This document shows positions 41,762 through 53,254 of a DNA stretch of 64,000 nucleotides, one piece after another (position 1 is the first letter of the stretch; every line of letters starts with the position of its first letter). The DNA comes from Orientallactaga sibirica. Its lineage: Eukaryota; Chordata; Mammalia; Rodentia; Dipodidae. The stretch spans positions 8,512,001 to 8,576,000 of the forward strand of contig JAEOAD010000018.1 in the NCBI GenBank assembly GCA_036365145.1, written 5' to 3'. Position numbers and translations under genes: made by a program. The notes under the pieces are model-generated. The model made no database searches and was not told the DNA's origin. It worked only from the letters and a program-made list of their open reading frames with translations.

Positions 41762-43400
41762 GTGCAGCCTCGTGGATAAGAACATCAGGGCCCCAGTCTG
41801 TGTTTCTGGAATGGCTGGAAGGGCTCTGAGGTGATGGTGATCCTCCCCATTGGCCCCTCTTCTAAGGGTTAAGGGATCACTGTTGTATTGGGGACCAGCC
41901 AACCTCCCTTCCAGCCTCCAGTCCCTCCGGACTCCTGCACCTGAGTTGCAGCTTGCAAGATCCTTAGGGTTCTTGCTTACTCTTCTCCAGGCTGCTCATC
42001 ATGTGTCTGCATTTTGCAGCGGTTCCAGACCCCCAGGGGCCTGGCGAAGCAGCTCACTTTTCTGATATCCCCAGGGACAGAACCACACCTGTGCCTAGTA
42101 GAGAATCTCTGTCACATCTGTCTTTTGCTGGGTTACTGTTCCTTATTCCTCCGCCCTGAGGGGTCTGGAAAATTTCCTTTTGTTTTGTAGTTATTGTTTA
42201 TCATGGTCAACTATTTTTTTTATTTATTTATTTTTGGCTAAAAGTTCTAGTATATAGCTTCTAGTGTGTTTTGGTTCTTAGTTGGACCTGGACTGGCCTA
42301 GGAGAAGCCAACGTGTGGTGTGTTAGTTAGGGCTTTGTTGTTCTTTGGCATTGTCTCCAAAGGAGCAATCAAGAGAGGAGTATTTCTTCACTGCTTCATT
42401 GCTCTAGGCTTGCTCTTTCAACCATAACTCCCTTGCACTCTGTCCTGTGCTACACAGCAGGACTGTTCACAACAGGCTGCTTGGACCCTCAGCCAGAGTG
42501 AAGTAGGGTCTTCATGGTAAGATGTTTGTTCCTAGGAACTATCACCAAAGCTGGGTGGCCCTGGCATGTATCAAAGGAACATGGGAGGGCAAAGACAGGT
42601 CTTCTGCTCACTCGGCACTGTAGGGTGCTGGGCAGCATAAGGAACTTGCTCAGCTGGATGCTGACGAATGCCTCAGATTGATTCAAAGGTGATTTTTCTG
42701 GAAAACTCAGTTACAAGAAGATCAAGTGTTTTCCTGATTAGTGCAATTTAATTGTACAGTCGGTGTTTGCTGTGGACAATTAGATTTTCCTTTGACCTTG
42801 GCAAGCTTGCTGGCTCACTGTCTTCGTTGGAAGACAGTTTTCTCTGGAATACAATAAGCTAATCCTAGATTCCATTAAGGCTGTCTGGCACGTCATCTTC
42901 AGGAGGTGCCCAGGGATCCAACTAAAAACGTCAGTGGTGTTAGTATTTCCGTTTTGGCCTTTGCTAGAACAATTCAGCAGAAGCAAAGGCGGTTTCCATC
43001 ACCCTGGGGTTTTTAAATAGAGATTTTGGCACCATTAAGCCCTTCTAATTCTGAGCACCAATCTCTAAAGTTCAGTGATGTCAAAAGTTTGTTCTGCTAT
43101 GGAACACAATGGCAAGAGGCTTTCATAAGCAGGGATACCAGGAAATAAATGTAGGTAGGGGACAAGTTCCATTCAGAGTGTTTCTGGCAAAAGTAAGATT
43201 TTTCAGTTCATGTTTTTGTATCATTTTGATTTTAAAAATTCATCAATGTATTTCTTATTCAAATAAAGAAATAAGCAATACAATACCCATGAAACAGAAT
43301 GAAAGTATAGCACCTCTCTATATAGCCCCAGAGATGGCTGCCTATGGTAAAATGGGTTCAGCAAAGTTCAAGTACCTGCACATCCTTTACAAACAGTTGG

Positions 43401-43431
<31 letters not shown>

Positions 43432-44235
43432 GAGACCATGGGGGAAAAATGTTTTAGAGCTACTGCTATTTAGTTTGGAGGCAGCAGGGGGCAGTGCTTC
43501 CCTACTTTTTGTGTTTTCCCCCATCACTCCAACTTGATATGGAGTGAAAAACCAACCAGTAATTCGTCAGTTCAACTCTGCCACAAAATACACCCCACAT
43601 ACTAGATTAATGTTACTACTCTCATTCCCAAAATATTTCGGGAACATTCATTAGATTATTCAAAAGGGGCTGAGGATTGGTTTTGCTGGCAAGCAGTCCT
43701 TCCCTCTTCTTTGTGCCCTCCTTGTAATTCCATTCAGCTCACTTGACATAATCAAGTTGTATAAAAAATCTTACATCATGAAAATTCACAGCTTATGTTT
43801 TCATTTTGCTGATGAAACTCAGGATTTAGAAGGCAAAACAAACAACAAAACAAATAAAAAGAGAATTGATTTTGGACTTCTACTAATGGTACCAATACAA
43901 AAAAAGTGGTAGGGGAAAGCTAAGAGAGGGAGAGGTTGAATGAGTGTTTATATATGCACCAAGGACCATATCTTCTATGACTCCTTATGTCCTCACTACA
44001 ACATGGTAGACTGAAGGTCACAAGGTCACTTTGCTAAAGAGATTGACACTTAGGAGCAGAAATGATAGAATGGAGAATTGGAAGAACAGACTATATTCAA
44101 AGCTGCAACATTTAAATACTTTTGCCTGATATTCTAGTAAATGAACAGAAGGCAGCGTGTGTTGGACCTGGACTGGCACTGGGACCAACTGCAGCAATGT
44201 GAAAATGAAAGAAAGAGAAACTGATTTCAACAACA
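41762..44235. other. Non-repeat DNA, no gene called
   Basis: The longest stretch without a recognised element. It is moderately GC-rich at 41,870-42,170. No frame shows protein character. A T-run lies at 43,401-43,427. I cannot rule out a regulatory region. Confidence 0.5.
43478..43499 (+). promoter_or_regulatory. CTCF-like motif
   Basis: aggcagcagggggcagtgc is close to the CTCF core consensus and lies in non-repeat DNA. A second similar site (tagcagggggcagtc) is at about 46,106-46,120. Candidates by motif only. Confidence 0.42.
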
Positions 44236-44239
44236 GTAG

Positions 44240-46712
44240 ATTGTCATTTATCTAGAGCAAAGAACAATGAAGGGCAGATAGTCTACAGTGGGATTAGAGA
44301 CAGCACACTCAGACACAGCTGAGCTGGGTTTTATGGGGTAAGAGGTGGTAAAAATGGGAGACAAAGAACAAACAGAAAAGGAGTAGAGGAAAACAAGGGA
44401 GGACCAGGCCATTGCATCCATTGAGTCTGTTTGTCTTCTTTATGGCCCTGGGGCAAGGGTCTTTGCATACCTGATGTTATTACTGGAGAAAACATTTGAG
44501 GCATTTTGCAGCCCAGAGACTTTCTGGGAGAGCTAGCATTCTGTTCTGCACCTCCACTGAGATCAGCTTACTCATCACTCTGTGACTGATTAGCCCTTCA
44601 TTTCAGACCCTGTGTACAAGTAAAAGGATGAGGGTCATAGATTCAGATCTTGGGGCTATTTCTTGATGGCTTTAGGGACAAAGGCAGGGGCTTAGGGTCT
44701 GTTTCCTGGATCTGGAATGAGCAGAAGTCTTGACTGAGTTGGAGTTGCTGGGTTGCTGATATATCTCTTCTTGGTTTGGCTTTGTCCTTTGGTTGGTCCT
44801 GTGGGAGCGGTGAGAGAGACTGGAGGGAACAGGAAATTAATAAAAGATGTTAGAGGACTGATTCTTGGTACATTGTTGGCAAGGGGTGTTGGCAAGTAGT
44901 GGGTTCTTGGGCACATTAGTTGGACTGCTCCAATTTGTTGCTTGATAAACTTTAGTAGCTAGTTGATTAGGCGAGATCAGTCAGTAGCCCTAGGAGTAAA
45001 AGGACTAGAGGACCTACCAGGCCCATAAGCAGGGTAGTTAGTCAGCGGTTCCAGGTGAACAGCCATTGAAACCAAGAGCTGTTGGTCTCCTGTTTTTTTC
45101 TGGTGTTTTCCTAGGTTTTCTTTTAGCCTTTTTAAGATATCTTCAATAACACCCGATTTATTGTCATAAAAACAGCAATCCTCTCCAGGGCCACACGTAG
45201 CCTGCCCTGTAACATGAACACTAGGTCAAGACCTCATCGGTTTGGTCATACCATTTCTGCCAGGGAATAGACCTGATTGTGGAGCATGCTAATAAGTATC
45301 CCAGATCTGTGTCAATTTATTGGGCCATGTGTGACATTTAAATTTTATCTTTTACCAGAGCCATTGAACCTAAGGCTGCTGATCCTGCTACACTAAGTCC
45401 TGTCAAGATGTGCACCAGTAAAGGAGCTGCTCTTTTATTACATGACCCAAGGCTGGAGGTTGCATGAGGTATTCACCTTCAGGTCCACTGTAGGCATACA
45501 CCTGGGGGAGGACATGGACTGTAACACACAAAATGGAGGTTATATTTAACTCCCTGAGGGTGATACATTTGGCAAGGCCATAGGTACAGGCCAGCCAGGT
45601 TCCACTGGGTGAAAAGAAGCCCTTGAATTAAGTCAGAGTCATGGTCAGGGTGTTATTACAGGTTGCCAGGAAAGGAGATCATGAGAGGTCATAATTAGAA
45701 GTTATTAGGCAAGACACTCTTCCGGTTTCATCTCCCAAAGTTAGGGTAGGTTAAAATGAGAGCAGTTGCTTATGTTGTTGTTTGTAGTAATAGTTTTTTT
45801 TTTTTTTTTTTTAAATACCCACACCAACATAGTAAGAGGGTTGGGTTTTAGGCAGAGCCAAAAGTCTTTGGCCAGTTCTGGTTGTGTAACATTATGCAAC
45901 TGATGTATGTCTTCTAGCATAGGGAAAAGGCTGGGAGGCAGTGGGGTCCCAGTGTGGTGGGACGAAGGAGGAGAGGGTGAGAAGACAGGTACTCATGGGT
46001 AAAGGACAAAGAGGAAGGCCCAATGGCGCTATTGGCCCAATTGCTTTGAACTCCTTTCTTCCAAGATAGCCAGCCAAATACTCAGCTCCCCTGGGGTTAT
46101 CTAGGTAGCAGGGGGCAGTCTCATGACAGACTTCTTGGCATTCAGTGATAGTATGTTGAATTCCTGAAATTTGAGAACTCATGCAGTGTGTCCCTTGTGT
46201 GTCTCTCAGTCATCCTTTTTTTTTGCCCAGCAGGCTGTTTACCTGCTTTCTCACAAAGGTGTTCTACCTGCTTCCTGCTCCACTTGTTATCTATAAAGGC
46301 AGGAGAGGAAAGAAAGTCAAGCCTCCTCCAGAGCTCCCCCAAAACAGGGCAGAAGCTTTTCCTTGTTGTGTGGACAGTGATTCCTTCAGAAAAGGCAGTA
46401 ACAGAACTGTCCAAAGTCGAGTTTCCTCCAGCTGTGGACCTGGTGAAGTCCCAGAGATGACACTGTACTCTTTGAAAACATTAAAACATTTTGTGCCAGC
46501 GAGTTTGTGTGTATCTGAGCATTCCACTTTCCCATCTGTAAGATTCCTGGCAATGCCCACACGGCAGTATAATGAAGAGGCAGGTGATGGCCATTGTTAG
46601 ATGGACTTGTAGAAACAGTAAGCCTAAAGATGGGTAGTGAGGACATTTTACCAACCTGAAATTCTTGGAGGTAACCTCGGTTAATTGTGGATTCTGTATT
46701 AAATAACATCAA
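44240..46712 (-). pseudogene. env: Class I ERV env with 3' LTR-like end, broken
   Basis: Minus-strand envelope relic. A surface-subunit-like segment is scattered over about 46,712-45,300 in several frames. The transmembrane subunit is readable at about 45,215-44,900: a Cys cluster C-x5-C-C at about 45,180-45,205, one residue shorter than the usual C-x6-C-C, followed by a charged heptad-like segment and a hydrophobic stretch. The downstream 44,620-44,240 has LTR character (TGAAATGAAGGGC start, CATAAAACC near 44,330). A T-run (45,796-45,812) marks a later insertion or slippage. No gag or pol is seen. Confidence 0.55.
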
Positions 46713-46767
46713 TATCCTTTGGAAGTGTGGCCTTTCTCAATTCTGAGTACCAAAAGAAAACGTCTTG

Positions 46768-46925
46768 GGGCCAGGGAACTGGGTCAATGGTTAAAGACGC
46801 TTGCTTGAAAAGCCTGCCAGTTTGCATTCAACCCCCCAGCCACCCACATAAAGCCTAATGCAAAAAGTAGCACATACATCTGGTGTTCATTTGAAGCACA
46901 TGCACACCCACACATGTGCAAGTAA
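46768..46925 (+). mobile_element. B2-superfamily SINE, older type
   Basis: A sense tRNA-derived SINE (ggttaaagacgcttgcttg, then ttcattt-gaagcacatgca) that differs from the DIP-like copies in its second half, so probably an older subfamily. Confidence 0.65.
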
Positions 46926-46929
46926 ATAA

Positions 46930-47005
46930 TATTTATTTATTTATTTAATTTTTTAAAATTTATTTATTTATTTATTTATTTTTATTTATTTATTTAAGAC
47001 AGAGA

Positions 47006-47040
<35 letters not shown>

Positions 47041-47186
47041 GGCGTGCCAGGGCCTTCAGCCACTGCAGAACTCCAGACGCATGCACCACCATGTGCATCT
47101 GGCTTACGTGGGAACTGGAGAATTGAACCGGGGTCCTTAGGCTTTGTAAGCATGTTCCTTAACCGCTAAGCCATCTCTCCAGCCCC
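46930..47186 (-). mobile_element. DIP-like SINE
   Basis: Antisense full-length copy: a (TTTA)n tail of about 70 bases, (GA)n, then ending in taagccatctctccagcc. Confidence 0.92.
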
Positions 47187-47239
47187 CTATTGTATTTTTT
47201 ATTAAGAAAATACTTTATATGGGGTTAGATACTTTATAT

Positions 47240-47331
47240 GGAGTTCGTTTGCAGTGGCTGGAGGCACTGGCATGCCCATCTCTCTCTCTCTCTCTGCCTC
47301 TTTCCTTCTCTGTCTGTCTGTGGCTCTCAAG

Positions 47332-47374
<43 letters not shown>

Positions 47375-47378
47375 ATTT
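47240..47378 (+). mobile_element. DIP-like SINE, 3' half
   Basis: ggagttcgtttgcagtggct, then (CT)n and (AAAT)n (about 47,333-47,376); the tRNA-like head is missing. Confidence 0.85.
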
Positions 47379-47389
47379 AAAAATTCTCG

Positions 47390-47690
47390 GGCTGGAGAGA
47401 TGGCTTAGGGGTTAAGGCGCCTGCCTCCTAAGCCTAAGAACACTGGTTCCAATCTCCAGCGGTTCCAATCTCCAGGTCCCATGTTTAGCCAGATGCAGTG
47501 ACACAAGGGTGCAATGCCACACTTGATCACAAGGGGGCGCACACATCTGGATTTAGTTCGCAGCAGCTGAGACACTGCTGGCATGCCCATTTCTGTCTCC
47601 TCTCTCTCTCTCTCTCTTTCTCTGTCTCTCTCTCTCTCTCTGTGTCTCTCTCCAAAAACATAATAAAATAAAAATAAAAATTCTTCAAAA
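47390..47690 (+). mobile_element. DIP-like SINE, with internal duplication
   Basis: Sense copy, about 300 bases, longer than usual because ggttccaatctcca is repeated (about 47,446 and 47,461) and an additional segment precedes the CT-rich part. It contains cacaagggggcgcac (47,529-47,543), a CTCF-like core. Confidence 0.9.
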
Positions 47691-47704
47691 AAATACTTTA
47701 TATG

Positions 47705-47840
47705 GCCGGGTGTGGTGGCACACGCCTTTAATCCCAGCACTCGGGAGGCAGAGGTAGGAGGATCGCTGAGAGTTCGAGGCCACCCTGAGACCTCATAGTG
47801 GATTCCAGGTCAGCCTGAGCCAGAGTGAGACCCTACCTTG

Positions 47841-47875
<35 letters not shown>
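47705..47875 (+). mobile_element. B1 SINE, full length and little diverged
   Basis: Sense B1 from gggtgtggtggcacacgcc to gagtgagaccctaccttg, with an A tail of about 34 bases (47,840-47,875). The best-preserved B1 in the window and a good reference for the others. Confidence 0.96.
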
Positions 47876-47877
<2 letters not shown>

Positions 47878-48032
47878 TTTATGGATATAACCTGTGTTGG
47901 TACCATCTTTTGCCTCCTCACTATTCCCATTCCACTGGGGGCCCTCCTCAAAATGCCTTTCATTTGCAGACTGTGCACACACACATGTGCAAATAAGTAA
48001 CTTTTTAAAACCTGCTTGTAAGAGAAAGTCTC

Positions 48033-48409
48033 TTGCAGTCAACTTCTTGTGGTTGGGACAAGCATCCAACCAGACACAGATTATGGGAGGAAAGGTGTTT
48101 ATTTCCAGCTTACAACATCCAGAGGAACACCATTAATGGTGGTCTTCAAAAAGCTGGCTCACTTTCATAGATCCAAGCAGAGAGACACAACTGCAGCAAG
48201 CAAACACCAACACCAGCAAGCACAAGAGCTCAAACTTCTCTGTCCACACTTTTGTGCTAGAGTTCAGATCCATCCCCAAACACACCTTAGAGCTAGACTC
48301 CAAGATCCATTCCCCAGCCCCCAGTGGCACCTCTTCCACAGTAGGGCACCACCCACTGGAGACAAAATTCAAGCCTGAATCTATGGGGCCATACATTCAA
48401 ACGACCACA
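48033..48409 (-). mobile_element. MaLR-type solo LTR
   Basis: The minus-strand start is TGTGGTCGTTTGAATGTATGG. It carries AATAAA (plus-strand tttatt near 48,098) and ends near ACTGCAA. It is flanked by GTCTC (48,028-48,032) and GTCTT (48,410-48,414), a 5-base duplication with one change. Related to, but distinct from, the 4882/10,649/56,162 family. Confidence 0.85.
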
Positions 48410-48414
48410 GTCTT

Positions 48415-48758
48415 CTTTGGCATAAGTATGACTTGGAACATTATGCTGGCATTTCAGTGGAAAAGGGTCTAGTGGGGTCCTTGTCAAGCACAAGTTTCCA
48501 GGGAGAGTTTTCTTAGGTTGTTTTATTTTCCTTTAGATGTGATTTCATTTATGGCAAATGGCTATTTTTTTTTTTTTGTTTATCGTAGTTATAAAATGCT
48601 CTATTTAAACATATGCATTTAAGTTTTAAAAAGTCAACTTAGAGAATGGTAATTCAATGATAGGATTGCATTATCTAGCTGTGGCAAAAATGATGAAAAT
48701 GGCACTAAATCATAGACATATGGGACTACTGTAGTGGTTTACTTCTAAATATGACTTT
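48415..48758. other. Spacer, no gene seen
   Basis: AT-rich, no recognised element. Confidence 0.5.
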
Positions 48759-48775
48759 CATTTCAGACATTTTAT

Positions 48776-48931
48776 TTATTTATTTTTATATTTTTAGTCA
48801 GGGTCTCATTCTAGCTCAGTCTGACCTGGATCTCACTCTGTAGTTACAAGCTGGCCTTGAACTTACTGCAATCCTCCTATCTCAGCCTTCCAAATGCTGG
48901 GATTAAAAGTATGCACCACCATGCCTGGCTT
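48776..48931 (-). mobile_element. B1 SINE
   Basis: Antisense B1 flanked by a 17-base duplication with one mismatch (CATTTCAGACATTTTAT at 48,759-48,775; CATCTCAGACATTTTAT at 48,932-48,948). Confidence 0.93.
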
Positions 48932-48948
48932 CATCTCAGACATTTTAT

Positions 48949-50004
48949 AATTTTCAATTCATAGTTTGGGAAATTGTAGTAATATCAGAATTGAATAATT
49001 TTAGAAAAGAAAGAGATAATGTACTCTATTCACTTAATTTTACATTGATGAGATGGAGATTTCAATAAATGATACACATGACTAGTAAAAGGTTATGAGA
49101 TGTCTGCTGGCTTACACTACTTGGCTATGAGCATGTGACATCACAACTGTGTGCTGAGGAGCTCTGGGGAAGAAGAGTAGTCTAATGGTGAGGATACTAA
49201 AGCACCCTAGAAGTTTACGACACTTGTGCTATGTTAGCATTGTGGGTCAGTGGAGGGACAGAAGGAAAGAATCTTTGGACCAAATAAATAAAAGTTCTTG
49301 AATTCTCTTTTTCTTATGCTCATTGCAGCAGTCAGGGAAAGTGCTGGCTGGCTCCCCACGCACCCCCATAAATGCAGAATAGATCTTTGCTGTGGAATGT
49401 GTTAATCACAATAGGTCAGCATTAAGCTTGAACAAAATGTGATGACTGATTAGGAGATGAATTATAAGTCATGGATGACACATCCAAATTGAAGTGATAA
49501 TTATTAATACACTGCCAGAACAAACAAAGCCTGAAAAAATATGACTCAGATGAAATGGTCTTGGAACAACTTAAATCTACTTGGAACAGCATCTATAATG
49601 AAATCTATGTCAGAGGAGAAAGGATCCACCATACTCAGAGTCTGTTGCTCCCTACTTGTTCTCATTCTGAAGTCTGATGAGTTTTGCTTTCCTATAGGTG
49701 CATCAGGATTGCAAACACTGGATATAATGCAGGGCTAAAGGAAGCTCCTCTTTGTAGATGGTCCTGGGATACTCAAAGCACAGCCCAGAGCAGGAGCCTC
49801 ATATATACTTTTACAGTGAATAACTAGAAGGATGGAAAGATCACCAGGTCTTGCATGACAGTTGGTGTAGAGCCATAATATATTCAGTATTAAACTCTAA
49901 CTTATCCCATCCAGGTATAGATAAGTCACTAACGCTATCAATGTTGTTATTTCATCATTCCTAAAATTCAAATTAGAAACTGTACCCTAAAACAATGTTT
50001 TCTG
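48949..50004. other. Non-repeat DNA, no gene called
   Basis: AT-rich, no SINE, LTR or L1 sequence recognised and no coding-like frame. Confidence 0.5.
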
Positions 50005-50005
50005 G

Positions 50006-50225
50006 GGCTGGAGAGATGGCTTAGCATTTAAGGCACTTGCCTGTGAAGCCTAAGGACCCAGGTTCAATTCACCAGTACCCAGGTAAACCAGATTCACAAG
50101 ATGGCGCATGCCTCTGGAGTTCATTTACAGTGGCTAGAGTCCTGTCATGCCTATTCTCTCTCCCTCTTTCTACCTGCCTCTCTCTGTCTCAAATAAATAA
50201 ATAAATAAATAAATAAACTTAAAAA
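50006..50225 (+). mobile_element. DIP-like SINE
   Basis: Sense copy: ggggctggagagatggctta, then ggttcaattc, then (CT)n and (AAAT)n. Confidence 0.94.
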
Positions 50226-50645
50226 AATTTAAAAATTGTTTTGGAATTTGGAAAAAGAATCTTAGTCTAGTGAGTAAAATGGCTGCCTGCTTACTCATTA
50301 AGTTATTAATTAATCCAATATATATATACACACACACACATACATACAAAATACACATGTAAATTCCTTTCAATTGTGTGTGGGGGGGGTGTATGTGTGT
50401 CTATTTATGCTCTTACTGAGGTGAGTATATGTGTGGGAATTTTTTTTTTTTTTGGACAAAATCTTTCACAGAACCTAGAACTCTCAGTACTAGATTAGAC
50501 TTGCTGGCCAACAAGCCCTAGGAATCTACCTGTTTCTTCCTCCCAAGTTCAGGGATTAGAGACCCTGCATTTTACACAGGAGCTGGAAATATGAGCTCAG
50601 GTCCTCATGCATGCATGGCAATTACTTTACCTACTGAGCTCTCCA
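50226..50645. other. Spacer with microsatellite
   Basis: (TA)n(CA)n at about 50,320-50,350 and a GT-rich run at 50,377-50,400; no gene. Confidence 0.55.
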
Positions 50646-50649
50646 TAAT

Positions 50650-50934
50650 CCATCCCTTTTTAAAAGTAATTATTTTTTAATTGAGAACTTTTATTATAGG
50701 AACATATTGCAAATTGGTCATAGTGTCATTAGGTTCTTCTCTTGTGTTCTCTCTACCACAACTCCCTTCCCCTGAGGGCCCTCAGGAGAGTTACCAGTAA
50801 TCACTGTGGGGTCATGATTGCACTAGTCAGTCTCTTTTTTGGGGACAATGCCTCAGAGTATATCTTCCACCATGTGGCTCTTGGATTCTTTCTACCCCCT
50901 CTTCCACAGTGTTCCCTGAGCTGTGGAAGGCATA

Positions 50935-50974
<40 letters not shown>

Positions 50975-51893
50975 GGTTGAGTTCTCTCACCAGCCTCTGA
51001 TTTTCTGCTTTGATGAGTTTTGAGTCTCTCCAGTGACCACCACAGGCTAGAAATGAGAGCTGCACTCATCCACCACTTACTCTCATGGTTCCTGGGCCTT
51101 GGTGGATGTGACAGGGGTGACTTGTCTCCTCCTATGCAGTCTTTTTTTTTTTTTTTTTGTCCTGCTCATGAGTATTGGTTCTCCCTGGTACTCATCTATA
51201 AAAACCAGATTCTTGAGCAAACAGTGAGAGCAGCAGGGATCAAACGGGATGAGCATAGACATTTAGAAAACTTTTTGATGGGCATAACATCATTTAATGA
51301 AAGAATAGTTGAGGCTTCTCTAGGGTCTGACTATGTAAGCCATAGACTTGGTTCTCATTACCAATACAAATTCCCTCCTACTGAGAAGGTGTCATATCAA
51401 TTCAGGGAGCAGTTAATTGCCTCATAGTCTGTGTACCACTGTTTTGCTGGTGGATGCATCTTGCCTGGATGGTTGAATTTGTAGCTTGCAGGATCCTCTG
51501 CTTGTTCATGCTGGTGGCAATCTTTATCCCACCAGCAGTTCACATAGCACTTTTCAGCACTAGGAGTGGTAAGCAGCAGGGAGCTGGCTTTCATTTCAAT
51601 TTTAGCATGATTTCTCAATAGCTTGTGACTGCAGCCTGTGGTGTCTTCAGCATTAGGGTCTTACCATCTAGTTCTTATAGATAATCAAGGGTTTGACAAT
51701 GTCCTGCATTGTTTTGGGAGCCTCACTGACCTCCCTGACCACCAGCTCCCTGTGGGGGCAGTGAGGGGCAGGGGTAGAAACCAAGTTCTGTCACTGAGAT
51801 TTACCAGCAGCAACCTTGGGAGTAAAACTTTCTCCATTCCTACAGGGTGCTTCTGCCCAAACTCTCTTTCCTGTTCTCTTTCTAATTTTTCTT
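50650..51893 (-). mobile_element. L1 3' UTR, antisense, with poly-T runs
   Basis: Antisense L1 3' UTR beginning with a T-rich end at 50,650. It has internal T runs at 50,939-50,972 and 51,142-51,159 that could be later insertions or slippage. Blocks are shared with 53,330-53,600 and 41,180-41,340 (reverse). Confidence 0.72.
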
Positions 51894-51894
51894 T

Positions 51895-53250
51895 CTCTAA
51901 CTTAAGAAAACTTTTTATGACAACCTCTGTACATGTAGACAATATGCCATGATCATAATCCTCTCCCACCACCCTACCATTTCTCCCTCCCAAATACCCC
52001 TTAACTGAGTATTTCTCCTTCCTAACTAGTTTCTCTTCTACTTTGATGTCATCATTTTCCCATGGTCTCATATGCATGTCTAGTGAGGTCATGAATATCT
52101 CTTCTGCTCTTGGGTTTGGAAGACAGCATTACAAAGCACTCCTCCCTTACTATTGGCTCTTGCATTATTTTTGCTACATATTTCACAATGGTTCCTGAGC
52201 CTCGCAGGTTGTGATAGAGATGTCTCACTTAGTGTTGACCACTCACTCCACTGTCCCTTCTCAGAACTTTAATGAGTTTTGAATCTCCCTAATGATCACC
52301 ACCATTTAAAAAAACAGTTTAATTAAAAGTGAGAATAATATTAATATATGGGCATAAACATAAGTATTTTCAGGGTAATTTGGTGGGCATAAGATATCCA
52401 TTTAGCCAGAAAACAATAGTCCCCTCTCATAGGGCTTATGGACTCACCAGCCATTAGCTTTTGATTTTGTTTTAAATACCAGGTATGAATTTCCTCTCAT
52501 GGAGTGGGCTAATCAAGTCCAATCAGAAAGCACTTAATTTCCCTAATAACAGACATGCTACTATAGCAACATTTGGTATATTTGGCCTTGCTGTCCATCC
52601 ATAAAGCTGGCAGGGTATACTGCAAGTTAAGACCATTTATGACTTTTCTCCCCCAACAGGCTGCATAGCTCTTTCCAGCATCATGACTGCTAGTCAATAG
52701 GGAGGAGGATTCAATCACAACTCTGTGACCTGTGGTATCTTCAGAAATAGACTCTTATAATCTAGTTCTGGTGCCCAACTGTTTTAGTTACCTTTGTGTT
52801 GCTGGGATAAAACACCTGACAAAAAGCAGCTGATGGGAGAAAAGTTTTATTTTGGCTTATAGTCCTCAGGGGAAGTTTCACGATGGCAGGGGAAAGCATG
52901 GCATGAGCCAAAACAGGTGGAAAAAAGCAGCAGGGAAGTGATGCGAACTCTAGCAAGGGAGAGCTGGCTATAACACCGCAAAGCCTGCCTCCAGCAACAT
53001 CCTTTTCCAGCAAGGCTCCACTTCTCAAAGTGTGGTCAGCTGGGGATGAGCATTCAGAACACATGACTTTATGGGGACATCTGATTCAAATAACCAGAGC
53101 AACAAAGAGCCTTGAAAATATCTGTAATATTTTGGGGGCATTAGGGCCTCTCTGAACAACAATTTACTAGAAGGTATCCCATCAAAGGCAATGAAGTTTT
53201 CTTGTAACAATCTATGGCTTCTGGGCACAACATTATCTATCCCACAATGT
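51895..53250 (-). mobile_element. Second L1 3' UTR, antisense, split by LTR
   Basis: A new L1 3' end starts at about 51,895 (aagaaaactttttatgacaa; compare 31,310-31,330) and continues through 52,779, then on the far side of an LTR at 53,097-53,250. Confidence 0.68.
52780..53096 (-). mobile_element. MaLR/ERV-L-type LTR
   Basis: The plus-strand left end (gttttagttacctttgtgtt, gctgggataaaacacctgac) and right end (gacatctgattcaaataacca) are the reverse complement of a class III LTR. It lies within L1 3' UTR. I could not confirm a duplication. Confidence 0.75.
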
Positions 53251-53254
53251 ACTT

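Noticed and set aside
41870..42170. GC-richer block that might be an exon
   Set aside because: No open frame with coding character across it and no convincing splice-site pair; left as unassigned DNA.
46181..46600. Plus-strand frame of 139 codons
   Set aside because: It lies antisense to an env-like relic, has no recognisable domain and is flanked by stops in repeat-derived DNA.
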